Positions 8,305 to 17,953 are shown, numbered from the stretch's first letter. The stretch: 41,624 nucleotides of DNA from Bacteroides sp. (GCA_019414665.1 DXLO01000024.1:1-41624), one strand, 5' to 3'. A program made the numbers and translations. Notes: generated by a model from the sequence alone, not told the origin.

Positions 8305-9690
8305 TTATTCTTGCCAGCCTCCTCCAAGTGCTTTATAAAGATTTACCATACTAATCTGCTTGTCGCGTACGGCATTACTCAAACCTATCTGAGCGTCCAG
8401 ATATCCACGTTGTGCATCCAGCAAATCCATATAACCGATAACTCCGTTCAGATATTGAAGCTGTGCAAGGTCAAGAGTACTTTTCGATGCCTGTTCCAGA
8501 CGCAGACGAGTTTCATAGATTTCCTTTATCTTATTAAATTCGGCTATGGCATTATAAGCATCTTTAAAGGCATTCAGTACAGCTTTTTCGTATGCATAAG
8601 CTGCTTGTTCGCAAGCTGCCTTCTTTGCTTTCAGCATCGCACGATTCTTTCCCATAGCAAAAATCGGTTGCAGAATGTTAGCACTCAACAAATGGTAAGG
8701 CGATTTCAGTACATCACTCAATGCAGCACTCTCGCTACCATAAGTAGCAGTCAACGTTATGCGAGGGAACAAATTGGTAAAAGCCACTCCTACCGCAGCA
8801 TTTGCAGCAATGACAGCCTGCTCTGCCTGACGGATATCCGGCCGGCGTTCCAGCAGTGCTGAAGGCAAACCTACGGGTAAACTGGCAGAAAGCATAACAT
8901 CTTCGGGCAACACCGAACGTTTGATATGATGTGGATATTCGCCACTTAAAAATGCGATTTCATTTTCTTTCAGAGAAATCTTACGCTCCAGGTCAGGAAC
9001 CAATGTTGCTGTTCGTGCCAACTCCACCTGTGCCTGACGAAAAGCAGTTTCAGAAGTCAGTCCACCTTCGTAACGCACGCGCGCCAAATGCAAACTTTCC
9101 CGACGGGCATCTACTGTCTTTTGTACGATAGACAGTTCATTATCCAACGCAACCAGTTCAAAGTAAGCCTGAGCAACCTGTGCAACCAGACTCATACGAA
9201 GCGCACGCTGATTTTCGACAGATCCCATAAATTCGGCAAGACTCTTATCGCGTGCCCAACGAAGATTGCCCCATAAATCAAGCTCCCACGAAACAGAAGC
9301 CTTGGCATCAATCTCATAATCGGACTTATAATGATTGCCTCCATAATTTTCCGCTTCCTTCTCAGCATACACCTTTGCACCGACTGCCGGGAACATATTT
9401 GCATAATCAATGCGTTTCATTGCAGCCAACTCCTTAACGCGCGCTGCGGCTATCAGCATATCTTTATTATACGACAAGGTCTTACGTATCAATCCTTGCA
9501 AGGTCGTATCGGTGTAGAGCTGTTCCCACGGATAATCTCCGATGGAAACAGTGTCTACACTCATGCTGTCGAGCGTTTCGGGCAAGTCCAGTTTCGGACG
9601 AGTATAATGTTTGCCCAACTGACAACTACCCAAAAGCAACAGAGTCGTCAGCATGTATAAAAAGCGATAAGTATATTTCGTTCGTTTCAT
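8305..9690 (-). CDS. Outer-membrane efflux lipoprotein, TolC/OprM (NodT) family
   Basis: This is the outer-membrane exit channel of a tripartite efflux pump. The 461-residue precursor has a lipoprotein signal with lipobox LLLLGSC, cysteine at residue 23. Two OEP repeats of long amphipathic helices follow, with typical phrases such as YFELVALDNELSIVQKTV and GLPSALLERRPDIRQAEQAV. It is the last gene of the pump operon, 15 bases after the RND gene stops. The substrate is not predictable. The 3' side has a short T7 tract but no strong stem that I can see. Confidence 0.95.
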   Translation of the reverse strand: MKRTKYTYRFLYMLTTLLLLGSCQLGKHYTRPKLDLPETLDSMSVDTVSIGDYPWEQLYTDTTLQGLIRKTLSYNKDMLIAAARVKELAAMKRIDYANMFPAVGAKVYAEKEAENYGGNHYKSDYEIDAKASVSWELDLWGNLRWARDKSLAEFMGSVENQRALRMSLVAQVAQAYFELVALDNELSIVQKTVDARRESLHLARVRYEGGLTSETAFRQAQVELARTATLVPDLERKISLKENEIAFLSGEYPHHIKRSVLPEDVMLSASLPVGLPSALLERRPDIRQAEQAVIAANAAVGVAFTNLFPRITLTATYGSESAALSDVLKSPYHLLSANILQPIFAMGKNRAMLKAKKAACEQAAYAYEKAVLNAFKDAYNAIAEFNKIKEIYETRLRLEQASKSTLDLAQLQYLNGVIGYMDLLDAQRGYLDAQIGLSNAVRDKQISMVNLYKALGGGWQE

Positions 9691-9705
9691 ACGTTTCAGG
9701 TTTTG

Positions 9706-12700
9706 TTAATTAGCTTTTTTTGTTTTCAGCTTGTTTTTCGCCTTATAAATCATCACAAAGAAGAAAGGCACAAGCAAAATACCTACCGTCACAGCGACAA
9801 TCATACCAAAGAATACACCCGTTCCGATAGCTTGACGGCTGGCCGAACCCGGTCCGGTTGCAATAACCATAGGAACCATACCCAGAATGAAAGCCAGTGA
9901 TGTCATCAGGATAGGACGGAAACGAAGATGAGCTGCATGCAAAGCTGCTTCCACCAAGTCTTTTCCATTATCTACTTCCTCTTTGGCAAACTCAACAATC
10001 AAAATGGCATTCTTGGCTGCCAGACCAATCAACATAACCAAACCAATCTGGAAATAGGTATCATTTTCCAATCCACATAAAGCTACTCCGGCATACGCTC
10101 CAAGCACAGCAACCGGAAGCGAAATAAGCACGGCAATAGGAATACTCCAACTTTCATACAGTGCTGCAAGGAACAAAAATACGAACAAGAATACCAATGC
10201 GATAATGGCTCCGGTCTGACCTCCCGCCTGCTTTTCCTGATAAGAAAGTCCACTCCACTCAACACCAATGTTACTTGGAAGCTTTTCGCGTGCAATCTGT
10301 TCCAGAATCTCCATTACCTGTCCGGAGCTGGCGCCATTGGCTGCCGTACCGCGAATAATGGAAGTATTAAACATATTGAATCGCTTAATACTACCCGGAC
10401 CAGTCGTATAATCGGTTGTACCCAGTGAAGTCAGCGGAATCATATCGCCATCACTTCCTCTCACGAAATACAAGCCGATATTGTCACGGTGCTCACGATA
10501 AGGGGCCTCAGCCTGAATATATACACGATAAATACGGTTGAACATATTAAAGTCGTTCACATAGACCGAACCTGTATAAGCTTTCATGGTAGAGAAGACA
10601 TCTGCCATCGGCACTCCCGACAATTTGACTTTATCACGGTCAACATCGAAATACAACTGAGGTATTTCAGCCTGCAACGAAGTAGAAAGCCCTGCAAACT
10701 CCTTACGTTGCGAAGCATAATACATCAATGTATCGGTAGCACGAACCAGATCATCATAAGTTGCATCTCCACGAGCTTCAAGCTGCATTTCGAAACCACC
10801 TGAAGTACCCAATCCCGGAATAACAGGAGGAGTAGACAAATAGACTTTGCACTCAGGATATTGCTTCAGTTCATCCTGAACATCCTGCATGATTTGTCCG
10901 ATAGTTGTATCATCTCGCTGTTTCCATTCTTTCAGTATCACGGTAAGCTGACTGCGGGCCTGACTGGTTCCTACACGCGGACTGCTACCGGTAACGTTCT
11001 GAACATATTCTACAGACGGATCTTTCATCAGGAAAGCTACAGCTCTGTCGGTTACCTCACGGGTTCTTTCCAGTGTAGTACCTTCCGGTAGTTCAAGCTC
11101 TACGGTAAAGAATCCCTGATCTTCAGTGGGAAGGAAGCTGGTAGGAACCAGACGGTGGAACATAAATATACATATAATTACGATACCGAAACCGACTATC
11201 ACCCGACGCGGATGTTTGACAACTCGCTTTATACCTGCCACATATTTAGTATTTCCAATAGCAAGCCATTTATTGATGAATGTAAACACGCGATTTTTCG
11301 GCTTATTAGGATCGGTTGGCTTCAAAATGAGCGAACACATTACCGGGCTCAAAGTCAATGCTACAACAGTAGAAAGGATTACAGATACGGCAATAGTCAC
11401 ACTGAACTGACGATACAGCTGGCCTGTAATACCTGACAGGAAACTTACCGGAACGAATACTGCTGCAAGAACCATTGAAGTTGCAATCAAAGCACCTGTC
11501 AGTCCGTCCATAGCTTTCTTAGTAGCTTCATATGGACTGAGCTTTTCTTCTTCCATGATACGTTCAACATTTTCTACTACCACAATGGCATCATCCACCA
11601 CAATACCGATGGCAAGAATCAATCCCAGCAAAGTAAGCATATTGAGCGAGAAGCCGAATATAAGCATGAAGCCGAATGTTCCGATCAAGGAGATGGGCAC
11701 AGCCACAATCGGGATAACCGTTGCACGCCAGCTTTGCAGAGAAAGGAATACCACGATAATAACCAGAACCAATGCCTCGAACAAGGTTTTATATACCTCA
11801 TGAATAGATTCTGAAATATATGTCGTTATATCAAACGGTATCTCATACTGCAATCCTTCGGGGAAATTCTTACTGATTTCCTCCATCGTTTCCTTTACTT
11901 TTTCTGCTACATCCATTGCGTTTGCACCAGGCAACATGTAAATACCTAATACAGCCGCATTACCTCCGTTTATACCACTCTCCGTAGTATACGAGGAAGC
12001 TTCAAGCGAAACGCGTGCAACATCACGCATACGGATAAGCGAACCGTCGGCATTGGCACGAAGCACGATTTCTTCGAACTGGCTAACCGTAGAAAGACGG
12101 CCCTGAGCCGTGATAGGGATGGTAATATCCAATCCGCTGACCGGCTGCTGTCCCAGCACACCAGCTGCCGACTCACGGTTCTGGTCTTTTAAAGCATTCT
12201 GAACATCCTGTACAGTCAGTCCAAAATTAGCCAGTTTGGCCGGATCTACCCATATCTGCATCGCGTAATAGCGGCTACCGATATTTGACACACGTCCTAC
12301 TCCAGGCACACGACGAAGCAAGTCGAGCACATTGATTGTCGCAAAGTTACTCAAATAAATTTCGTCAAACTTCGGATCATCCGAACGAAGACAGATGGTC
12401 ATCAACTGGCTGGCTGCCTGTTTTTCCACCGAAATACCGTTTTGGATAACTTCGGCAGGAAGACTCGATTCCGCCAGCTTGATACGGTTCTGTATTTCTA
12501 CCGCAGCCAAATCAGGATCTGCTGAAATATCGAATGTCACAGTTGCCGAGAAACCTCCTGAGTTGGAGCTGTTCGACTCCATATAAAGCATACCAGGAGT
12601 ACCGTTAAGTTCCTGCTCTATCGGTGTAGCAACAGCCTGCGATACAGTCACGGCACTTGCACCCGGATAAGATGCACTGATCTTCACTACCGGAGGAGTG

Positions 12701-12816
12701 ATTTGAGGGTACTGGTCTATCGGCAACATTTGCAGTCCGATAATACCCACAATAACTATTAATATAGAGATGACAGCCGAAAAGACCGGTCTGTCGATAA
12801 AGAAACTCACTTTCAT
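9706..12816 (-). CDS. RND multidrug efflux permease (AcrB/MexB, HAE1 type)
   Basis: This inner-membrane proton antiporter moves hydrophobic or amphiphilic compounds, drugs or bile-type detergents into the channel protein. At 1036 residues it has the normal length of the hydrophobe/amphiphile exporter family. Helix 1 follows FFIDRPVFSAVISI and helix 4 carries the proton-relay Asp pair in AIGIVVDDAIVVVENV (Asp408-Asp409). The matching helix-10 lysine lies in GLAAKNAILIVEFAKEE. Two large periplasmic loops are present. Adaptor, pump and channel are consecutive with 29- and 15-base gaps. No adjacent TetR or MarR regulator is present. Substrate range is inference. Confidence 0.97.
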   Translation of the reverse strand: MKVSFFIDRPVFSAVISILIVIVGIIGLQMLPIDQYPQITPPVVKISASYPGASAVTVSQAVATPIEQELNGTPGMLYMESNSSNSGGFSATVTFDISADPDLAAVEIQNRIKLAESSLPAEVIQNGISVEKQAASQLMTICLRSDDPKFDEIYLSNFATINVLDLLRRVPGVGRVSNIGSRYYAMQIWVDPAKLANFGLTVQDVQNALKDQNRESAAGVLGQQPVSGLDITIPITAQGRLSTVSQFEEIVLRANADGSLIRMRDVARVSLEASSYTTESGINGGNAAVLGIYMLPGANAMDVAEKVKETMEEISKNFPEGLQYEIPFDITTYISESIHEVYKTLFEALVLVIIVVFLSLQSWRATVIPIVAVPISLIGTFGFMLIFGFSLNMLTLLGLILAIGIVVDDAIVVVENVERIMEEEKLSPYEATKKAMDGLTGALIATSMVLAAVFVPVSFLSGITGQLYRQFSVTIAVSVILSTVVALTLSPVMCSLILKPTDPNKPKNRVFTFINKWLAIGNTKYVAGIKRVVKHPRRVIVGFGIVIICIFMFHRLVPTSFLPTEDQGFFTVELELPEGTTLERTREVTDRAVAFLMKDPSVEYVQNVTGSSPRVGTSQARSQLTVILKEWKQRDDTTIGQIMQDVQDELKQYPECKVYLSTPPVIPGLGTSGGFEMQLEARGDATYDDLVRATDTLMYYASQRKEFAGLSTSLQAEIPQLYFDVDRDKVKLSGVPMADVFSTMKAYTGSVYVNDFNMFNRIYRVYIQAEAPYREHRDNIGLYFVRGSDGDMIPLTSLGTTDYTTGPGSIKRFNMFNTSIIRGTAANGASSGQVMEILEQIAREKLPSNIGVEWSGLSYQEKQAGGQTGAIIALVFLFVFLFLAALYESWSIPIAVLISLPVAVLGAYAGVALCGLENDTYFQIGLVMLIGLAAKNAILIVEFAKEEVDNGKDLVEAALHAAHLRFRPILMTSLAFILGMVPMVIATGPGSASRQAIGTGVFFGMIVAVTVGILLVPFFFVMIYKAKNKLKTKKAN

Positions 12817-12845
12817 GAATCGTAAAGTTTAATGGGTTAATATGG

Positions 12846-14039
12846 TTAATCCTCTTTCTGCTCTTCCGACTCTGCCTTCGGAGCCTCACCTACACGGACT
12901 TTCAGTCCCGGAGTCAGTTTGTGGTAACCTTCAGTTACAATCATTTCTCCCGGTGCTAGTCCTCTTTCTACTACCATATTATTCTGGAATTCAGGTCCAA
13001 GTTCGATAAAACGCTTTTCTACAGTAGAGTCACGGCGCATTACGAAAACATAGGCTCCACCCTTTTCTATAATCAATGATTTTTGTGGAACAACGGTAGC
13101 ATTTTCACGTACATCAAGCAAAAGTTTTACTTTAGTAAACTGTCCCGGCAAAAGAACATGCTCAGGATTTGCCATTTCTGCACGTACGGAGAATGTTCCG
13201 GTTTTCGGATTAACCTGAGGCTCCGCAAAATCTACTACACCTTTCTGTTCGTATACACTGTTGTCGGGCAAAGTAATAGTAACAGTAGGCTGCCATGAGC
13301 GAGTAGAATCTTTCTGTCCCAATGTAACATTACGCTCCTTACTTTTCAGATAATCGAGTGCCGTCATACTGAAATCGACAAGCACTGTATCACTTTTCAC
13401 GATAGTAGCAAGCAACGATTTACCGCTTCCGCCTACTAAAGTTCCCAAATCGACGTGTCTTTCACTTATCTGACCGGAAATAGGAGAACGAACAATCGTA
13501 TATCCCAATTCAAGTTCTGCCTGATCCAGATCAGCACGGCTCATACCAACACTGGCCACAGCCGTTTCGTATGCAGCTACAGCATTATCAAGGTCAAGCT
13601 GGCTGGCAGCATTCTGCTGATACAATGGCCGGATACGTTCCAGGTCACGTTCAGCCTTACGGGCCTGAGCCTCATCTTTCTTCAACTGCGCACGTACCTT
13701 ATCGGCTTTGGCACGATACTGGTCTTGATTGATAACAAAAAGTACCTGATTACGTTTTACATATGTACCCTCGGCAAATAACATCTGTTCAAGGAAACCT
13801 TCCACACGGGCACGGACCTCGACGAATTGTTGCGCACGAATACGGCCTACGTATTCTCCATACAATTCTACATCCTGTTGCTGAACAGGAGCAACACAAA
13901 CTATAGGAGCTTCAGGCTCAACATGCTTTTCTCGTGTGAGAAACAAATAAAGTGCAATGATAATGACGATGCCGATTGCAGCATAAATACTCTGCTTCTT
14001 TTTTAACTTTAATTCTTTCCTTGTCAAAAAACGTTTCAT
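12846..14039 (-). CDS. Periplasmic adaptor (membrane fusion) subunit of RND pump
   Basis: The adaptor bridges pump and channel. The 397-residue protein starts with a lysine-rich stretch followed by an uncleaved-looking inner-membrane helix (about 16-36, IYAAIGIVIIIALYLFL). It lacks a lipobox, so it is probably membrane-anchored rather than a lipoprotein as in AcrA. The order is then lipoyl-like half motif (EYVGRIRAQQFVEVRARVEG), a coiled-coil hairpin rich in Lys/Glu (about 105-165), the second lipoyl half (VRSPISGQIS), and beta-barrel and membrane-proximal domains. It is the first gene of the efflux operon, with a -7 box at 14098-14105. Confidence 0.95.
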   Translation of the reverse strand: MKRFLTRKELKLKKKQSIYAAIGIVIIIALYLFLTREKHVEPEAPIVCVAPVQQQDVELYGEYVGRIRAQQFVEVRARVEGFLEQMLFAEGTYVKRNQVLFVINQDQYRAKADKVRAQLKKDEAQARKAERDLERIRPLYQQNAASQLDLDNAVAAYETAVASVGMSRADLDQAELELGYTIVRSPISGQISERHVDLGTLVGGSGKSLLATIVKSDTVLVDFSMTALDYLKSKERNVTLGQKDSTRSWQPTVTITLPDNSVYEQKGVVDFAEPQVNPKTGTFSVRAEMANPEHVLLPGQFTKVKLLLDVRENATVVPQKSLIIEKGGAYVFVMRRDSTVEKRFIELGPEFQNNMVVERGLAPGEMIVTEGYHKLTPGLKVRVGEAPKAESEEQKED

Positions 14040-14097
14040 ACTTTCTTTTTGATTTTTTTATTATTAGATGCCATAGGAACAAGGGCAATACCTGTGC

Positions 14098-14105
14098 CAA
14101 AGGTA
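14098..14105 (-). promoter_or_regulatory. -7 element TACCTTTG of the efflux operon
   Basis: The sequence matches TAnnTTTG on the minus strand, 59 bases upstream of the adaptor start. About 20 bases upstream the strand reads TTTTC, a poor match to the -33 TTTG. Confidence 0.5.
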
Positions 14106-14184
14106 CGAAAATATTTTTGTATATTGAAAATCAGAGCATCATGACAAACGAATATAAACAGAAGTTGAGGATTTTTCTGATAAG

Positions 14185-14203
14185 TTGTGGAAATTATCCA
14201 CAA
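14185..14203. promoter_or_regulatory. Perfect inverted repeat containing a DnaA-box sequence
   Basis: TTGTGGA and TCCACAA face each other across AATTA. The right half with its spacer spells TTATCCACA, the exact consensus DnaA box. It lies in the 379-base intergenic region between the divergent efflux operon and the ThrE-type gene, about 80 bases upstream of the efflux -7 box. It could be a repressor operator or a DnaA site. It is a single copy, so it is not an origin. The remainder of this gap holds the two promoters and nothing else I can identify. Confidence 0.4.
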
Positions 14204-14385
14204 TCAAGCCACATTTTTATTCCCCATTTTCTCTTCTCCTATCTTCCTATAAAAAGAAACATGCAAAATATTTTCCTCGTTCTTTTCTAAAAGAATCAAC
14301 ACCAACATTCAGATTCCCATGATGTTTTTCCTATCTTTTTCATACTTTCAGAACGGGAAAGCTCGCCTCTGAATAATATTTTTGC

Positions 14386-14393
14386 TAACTTTG
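14386..14393 (+). promoter_or_regulatory. -7 element TAACTTTG of the ThrE-type gene
   Basis: It matches TAnnTTTG and places the transcript start near 14400, about 20 bases before the ATG at 14419. No clear -33 TTTG is seen upstream. Confidence 0.55.
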
Positions 14394-14418
14394 CATCCGA
14401 AAAAAATCTTTAAACAAA

Positions 14419-15804
14419 ATGATATTAGAGGAACATTTAGAAACTACTGTAAAGGTTCACGACCAGCAGTTGCACCGGCGAGTTGATCTTTTGCTTCGTA
14501 CAGGAAAACTTTTGGTAGAGAGTTTGGCTGATACCAATCGAATTGTGAGAAACATGAAGCGTACAGCAGCTTATTTAGGTATCCCCGAAGAAAAGTTGCA
14601 CATTAACGTAAGTTTCACCATGCTGATGGTGAATGTAAGTGACGGCGATTATTCGTTTACAAAATTCCAGCGAATCGAAGGACATGGCGTAAACATGACT
14701 GCCATTTCTGAAGTAAGCAAACTCTCATGGAGAGCTATAGAAAATGACTACACGCTCGACCAGTATGAAGAAGAGCTAGAGAAAATACGTACCAAGAAGC
14801 GTAATTATACTCCCCTGCAAGTCGCTATCGGAGCAGGTTTTGCCTGTGGAGGATTCTGTATTCAGTTCGGTTGCGACTGGATGGCATTCTTATATGCGTC
14901 TATTGCCGCTATTATCGGTATGCGCGTAAGACAGAAATGTAACGAGTCGGGCTTGAATCATTATATGGGTATTGCCATTTCTGCATTCATTGCTACTATG
15001 ATAGCATGGGCCTCTACTTTCCTTCCTGCCGAATGGACTAATACTCCGTGGCATCCGTTGCTGGCATGCGCACTGTTCATCGTGCCGGGAGTTCCATTGA
15101 TTAACTTTGTAGACGATATGCTCGACAATTACATACAAGTAGGTATCGTACGTGCAGTCAATACCTTGTTAATGGTGGCAGCTATGGCATTCGGTATTGC
15201 CTTTGCTGTAAAATTATGTAGCATCGCCGACTTCTTCCCGACTATCAGTATGGTTCCTCACCACGCTTATTGGGAATATGCACTTGCCGCAGCTATCTCG
15301 GCCATGGGCTTCTCTATGATCTTCAATATCCAACGCCGGTTATTATGGGTAGTAGCTATAGGAGGAATACTCGCTGTATGTACCCGTAATTTCGTAAACC
15401 TTGGACCAAGCACAGACAACATTGGTCTGGATATGGGTCTGGTTATCGGTTCGTTTGCCGGTTCTGTATTGGTTAGCTTAATTGCAATTAAAGCCGTACA
15501 CTGGTTCCATGTGCCCAACCATGTGCTAACCATCCCATCTGTCATCCCCATGATTCCGGGAGTATTGATGTATCGCATGCTGTTCGGTTTAATCAATATG
15601 AACGTTCAGTCAATCGATCAAGTTACCCCGCTGATGAAGGCAATCGAAAGTGGTGTAAACTCGGGACTGGTTATTATGTGTATTGCACTAGGTGTTGCTA
15701 TTCCTAATATCTTCGGACGTAAATATATCGCGTCATCAAAGAACAAACGTCTTGCAGCTATCTTGAAAGAACGTAGAGCAAGAGGTAAGTTTGTAGAATG
15801 GTAA
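14419..15804 (+). CDS. Threonine/serine exporter family protein (ThrE-like)
   Basis: This is a 461-residue integral membrane protein with the ThrE architecture. The N-terminal soluble part (about 1-125) carries the family-typical ADTNRIVRNMKRTAAYLGIP. A five-helix block follows (about 134-255) and then a second helical block (about 275-445) with IPSVIPMIPGVLMYRM. Both parts are fused in one chain as in Corynebacterium ThrE, whereas many bacteria split them into two proteins. Export of threonine or serine is inferred from the family only. It is monocistronic, diverges from the efflux operon, and ends at the hairpin 15832-15879. Confidence 0.9.
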   Translation: MILEEHLETTVKVHDQQLHRRVDLLLRTGKLLVESLADTNRIVRNMKRTAAYLGIPEEKLHINVSFTMLMVNVSDGDYSFTKFQRIEGHGVNMTAISEVSKLSWRAIENDYTLDQYEEELEKIRTKKRNYTPLQVAIGAGFACGGFCIQFGCDWMAFLYASIAAIIGMRVRQKCNESGLNHYMGIAISAFIATMIAWASTFLPAEWTNTPWHPLLACALFIVPGVPLINFVDDMLDNYIQVGIVRAVNTLLMVAAMAFGIAFAVKLCSIADFFPTISMVPHHAYWEYALAAAISAMGFSMIFNIQRRLLWVVAIGGILAVCTRNFVNLGPSTDNIGLDMGLVIGSFAGSVLVSLIAIKAVHWFHVPNHVLTIPSVIPMIPGVLMYRMLFGLINMNVQSIDQVTPLMKAIESGVNSGLVIMCIALGVAIPNIFGRKYIASSKNKRLAAILKERRARGKFVEW

Positions 15805-15831
15805 TACAGACAATATAAATAAGGAGTAAGT

Positions 15832-15879
15832 AAAGGGCGAAAAGTTAAGATATCCAAATATCATAATCTTTCGCCTTTT
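15832..15879 (+). terminator. Terminator after the ThrE-type gene
   Basis: A long imperfect stem centres on GGCGAAA (15836-15842) paired with TTTCGCC (15868-15874) and extends inward through an AT-rich stem around CCAA. TTTTATATTTG follows. Confidence 0.8.
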
Positions 15880-15947
15880 ATATTTGTTTAAAGAAAGAAC
15901 TGCCTGTTTCAGGCAAATAGTAATTCAATATAAATATATACAATATT

Positions 15948-16223
15948 ATGATCAGACTAAACGTATTTATCAGAGTAAAAGAAGAAAAGCGTGAAGCAGT
16001 ACTCGTTGCTGCTAAAGAACTTGTAACAGCATCTCAAAAAGATAAAGGCTGTATTGCTTACGATGTATTCGAAAGTGCAACTCGCCACGATGTACTGATG
16101 ATTTGCGAAACATGGAAAGATGCAGAAGCATTGTCAGCTCATGAACATACTCCTCACTTTATGACACTGGTTCCACAGATAGAAGAACTGGCTGAAATGA
16201 AGATAGAGAAATTCGAATTCTAA
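15948..16223 (+). CDS. Antibiotic biosynthesis monooxygenase (ABM) domain protein, YgiN-like
   Basis: This 91-residue single-domain protein has the dimeric alpha/beta ABM fold signature. It opens with MIRLNVFIRVKEEKREAVL, continues with KDKGCIAYDVFESATRHDVLMICETWKD, and ends with a helix containing HEHTPHFMTLVPQIEELAE. Members include quinol oxidases such as YgiN and small heme- or quinone-interacting enzymes, so the exact substrate is open. It lies between two strong terminators and is probably transcribed alone. It shows no signal peptide, hence is cytosolic. Confidence 0.88.
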   Translation: MIRLNVFIRVKEEKREAVLVAAKELVTASQKDKGCIAYDVFESATRHDVLMICETWKDAEALSAHEHTPHFMTLVPQIEELAEMKIEKFEF

Positions 16224-16231
16224 AATACAGT

Positions 16232-16272
16232 ATACGGCATTTGTCCTCTGATGGAACAAATGCCGTATTTTT
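16232..16272 (+). terminator. Terminator after the ABM gene, convergent with the CoA-transferase
   Basis: A perfect 13-base-pair stem (ATACGGCATTTGT at 16232-16244 with 16256-16268) is followed by a T run on the plus strand. It ends 10 bases before the stop of the convergent gene, so it may serve both. Confidence 0.9.
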
Positions 16273-16281
16273 TATAAAGCA

Positions 16282-17775
16282 TTACATTTCAAACTTTGTA
16301 TTCCGCATATCTCCTGTTTCAGCAAACGCTATATGCATCTTCAGTGCATTACGCAATGACATAGGAGTATGACATCCTTTTCCTTCCGAAAGCTTCAGAT
16401 AATCCCAAAGCAGCTCTTTATAATCAGGATGAGCACAGTTTTCAATGATACAACGTGCACGCTGTGAAGGTGACTTGCCACGCAAATCGGCAACGCCTTG
16501 CTCGGTAACCAAGATCCGTACATCGTGTTCAGTACTGTCTACATGCGAAACATGAGGAACAATCGATGAAATAAGTCCATCTTTAGCCGTAGAAGGAGTA
16601 GTAAATATGGAGAGATAGGCATTTCGTGCAAAATCGGCCGAACCTCCAATTCCATTCATCATCTTGCTGCCTAAGACATGTGTACTGTTGACATTGCCAA
16701 ATATATCTGCTTCCAGGGCTGTATTGACCGCTATTATTCCCAAACGACGAATCATTTCGGGATGATTGGTTATCTCCTGCGGACGCAACAAGACTCTTTC
16801 TTTCATCACGTCAATATTATCGTAAAGCATATCCAGACGGTCATCAGACAATGTCAACGAACTTCCGGCAACAAAACGGATGCGCTCTTGCATCATCAGA
16901 TCGATAACTGAATTTTGAATGACTTCCGTATACATGGAAAATGCCGGGAGTTTTTTATCGGCTCCCAATGCTCCTAACACAGCATTAGCTATATTACCTA
17001 CCCCTGACTGCAATGGCAGAAATTCTCGTGGTATGGCTCCCCGCTGATATTCTCCCAAAAGAAAATCAGCAACATTCTGCCCAATTCGACTAGTAGTATC
17101 ATTCAGTGGAGTAAAAGCTGCTATCCGATCTCGTTCATTCGTACGAACCACTCCCACAACCTTTTCAGGATTAACCCTTACACTGATACTTCCTGCGCGA
17201 TCATTTACCCGATAAATCGGAATCTCTCTTCGGTATGGTGGAGCATCAGGAATATAGATATCATGCATTCCGGTCAACTTGCCGGCATGGGCTTCGTTTA
17301 ACTCAATAATAACTTTATGGGCAACCTGTATCAAGGTAGGAGAAATTCCGACCGATGTACTAAGCACAATATCTCCTTCTTCTGTGATGTCGGATGCCTC
17401 AACAATAGCTACATCTATAGCTCCCAGAAAACCGTAACGTACATCCTGACCTATCTGCGAAAGATGCACGTCATAATACTGTACTTCTCCTGCATTGATA
17501 GCATTACGCATTTCTTTATTCGACTGAAAAGGAGTACGAAAAGCTACGGCATGTGCCTGTGCCAATGCAGAATCAACTTGACTTCCGGTAGCTCCTCCGG
17601 TTATAAGTCCAACTTTAAACTCTTTACCTTCACTGTGTAGTTTTTCGGCATAAACGGCCAAAGCAGCCGGAACAGCCTTAGGTGTTCCCACAGACGAGAA
17701 GCCTCCTATGCCTATCGTGTTTCCATTATGAATACTGGCGGCAGCTTCTTCTGCCGATATAAAAGAATATTTCAT
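16282..17775 (-). CDS. Acetyl-CoA hydrolase/transferase family, succinate-type CoA-transferase
   Basis: The 497-residue enzyme belongs to the class I CoA-transferase group that includes succinyl-CoA:acetate CoA-transferase. Catalytic Glu284 lies in MYTEVIQNSV, and the glycine-rich oxyanion motif GIGGSAD is at 375-381. The N-terminal half has the IGIGGFSSVGTPKAVP motif. In Bacteroidales a related enzyme moves CoA between propionyl-CoA or acetyl-CoA and succinate during succinate-propionate fermentation, which is the likely role here; the acceptor acid is inference. It has its own promoter (17812-17842) and is monocistronic. Confidence 0.93.
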   Translation of the reverse strand: MKYSFISAEEAAASIHNGNTIGIGGFSSVGTPKAVPAALAVYAEKLHSEGKEFKVGLITGGATGSQVDSALAQAHAVAFRTPFQSNKEMRNAINAGEVQYYDVHLSQIGQDVRYGFLGAIDVAIVEASDITEEGDIVLSTSVGISPTLIQVAHKVIIELNEAHAGKLTGMHDIYIPDAPPYRREIPIYRVNDRAGSISVRVNPEKVVGVVRTNERDRIAAFTPLNDTTSRIGQNVADFLLGEYQRGAIPREFLPLQSGVGNIANAVLGALGADKKLPAFSMYTEVIQNSVIDLMMQERIRFVAGSSLTLSDDRLDMLYDNIDVMKERVLLRPQEITNHPEMIRRLGIIAVNTALEADIFGNVNSTHVLGSKMMNGIGGSADFARNAYLSIFTTPSTAKDGLISSIVPHVSHVDSTEHDVRILVTEQGVADLRGKSPSQRARCIIENCAHPDYKELLWDYLKLSEGKGCHTPMSLRNALKMHIAFAETGDMRNTKFEM

Positions 17776-17811
17776 GTTGTAACAAATGTATCAGTTATAA
17801 TATTTTGACAG

Positions 17812-17842
17812 CAAAATTAGGACAGATTGTTTAAAATAGCAA
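17812..17842 (-). promoter_or_regulatory. Promoter of the CoA-transferase gene
   Basis: On the minus strand, TTG (17842-17840), a 20-base spacer and TAATTTTG (17819-17812) form a good Bacteroidetes -33/-7 promoter 37 bases before the start codon. Confidence 0.75.
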
Positions 17843-17907
17843 TACAAAAAGTATTTTTTATAACCATTTATCAAATCACACAGAGTTCAAAAGAGGTAAA
17901 GAAAAAT

Positions 17908-17947
17908 AAAAAGAGATATACTTTTTATTTTCAGTATATCTCTTTTT
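17908..17947 (-). terminator. Terminator of tRNA-Thr
   Basis: Perfect 15-base arms (17908-17922 and 17933-17947, core AAAAAGAGATATACT) enclose a 10-base AT loop. They begin six bases beyond the tRNA 3' end, and a T-rich run follows on the minus strand. Confidence 0.9.
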
Positions 17948-17953
17948 CTGAAG

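Noticed and set aside
14185..14203. Replication origin at the DnaA-box palindrome
   Set aside because: Only one box is present, with no cluster, no AT-rich unwinding array and no dnaA or dnaN nearby.
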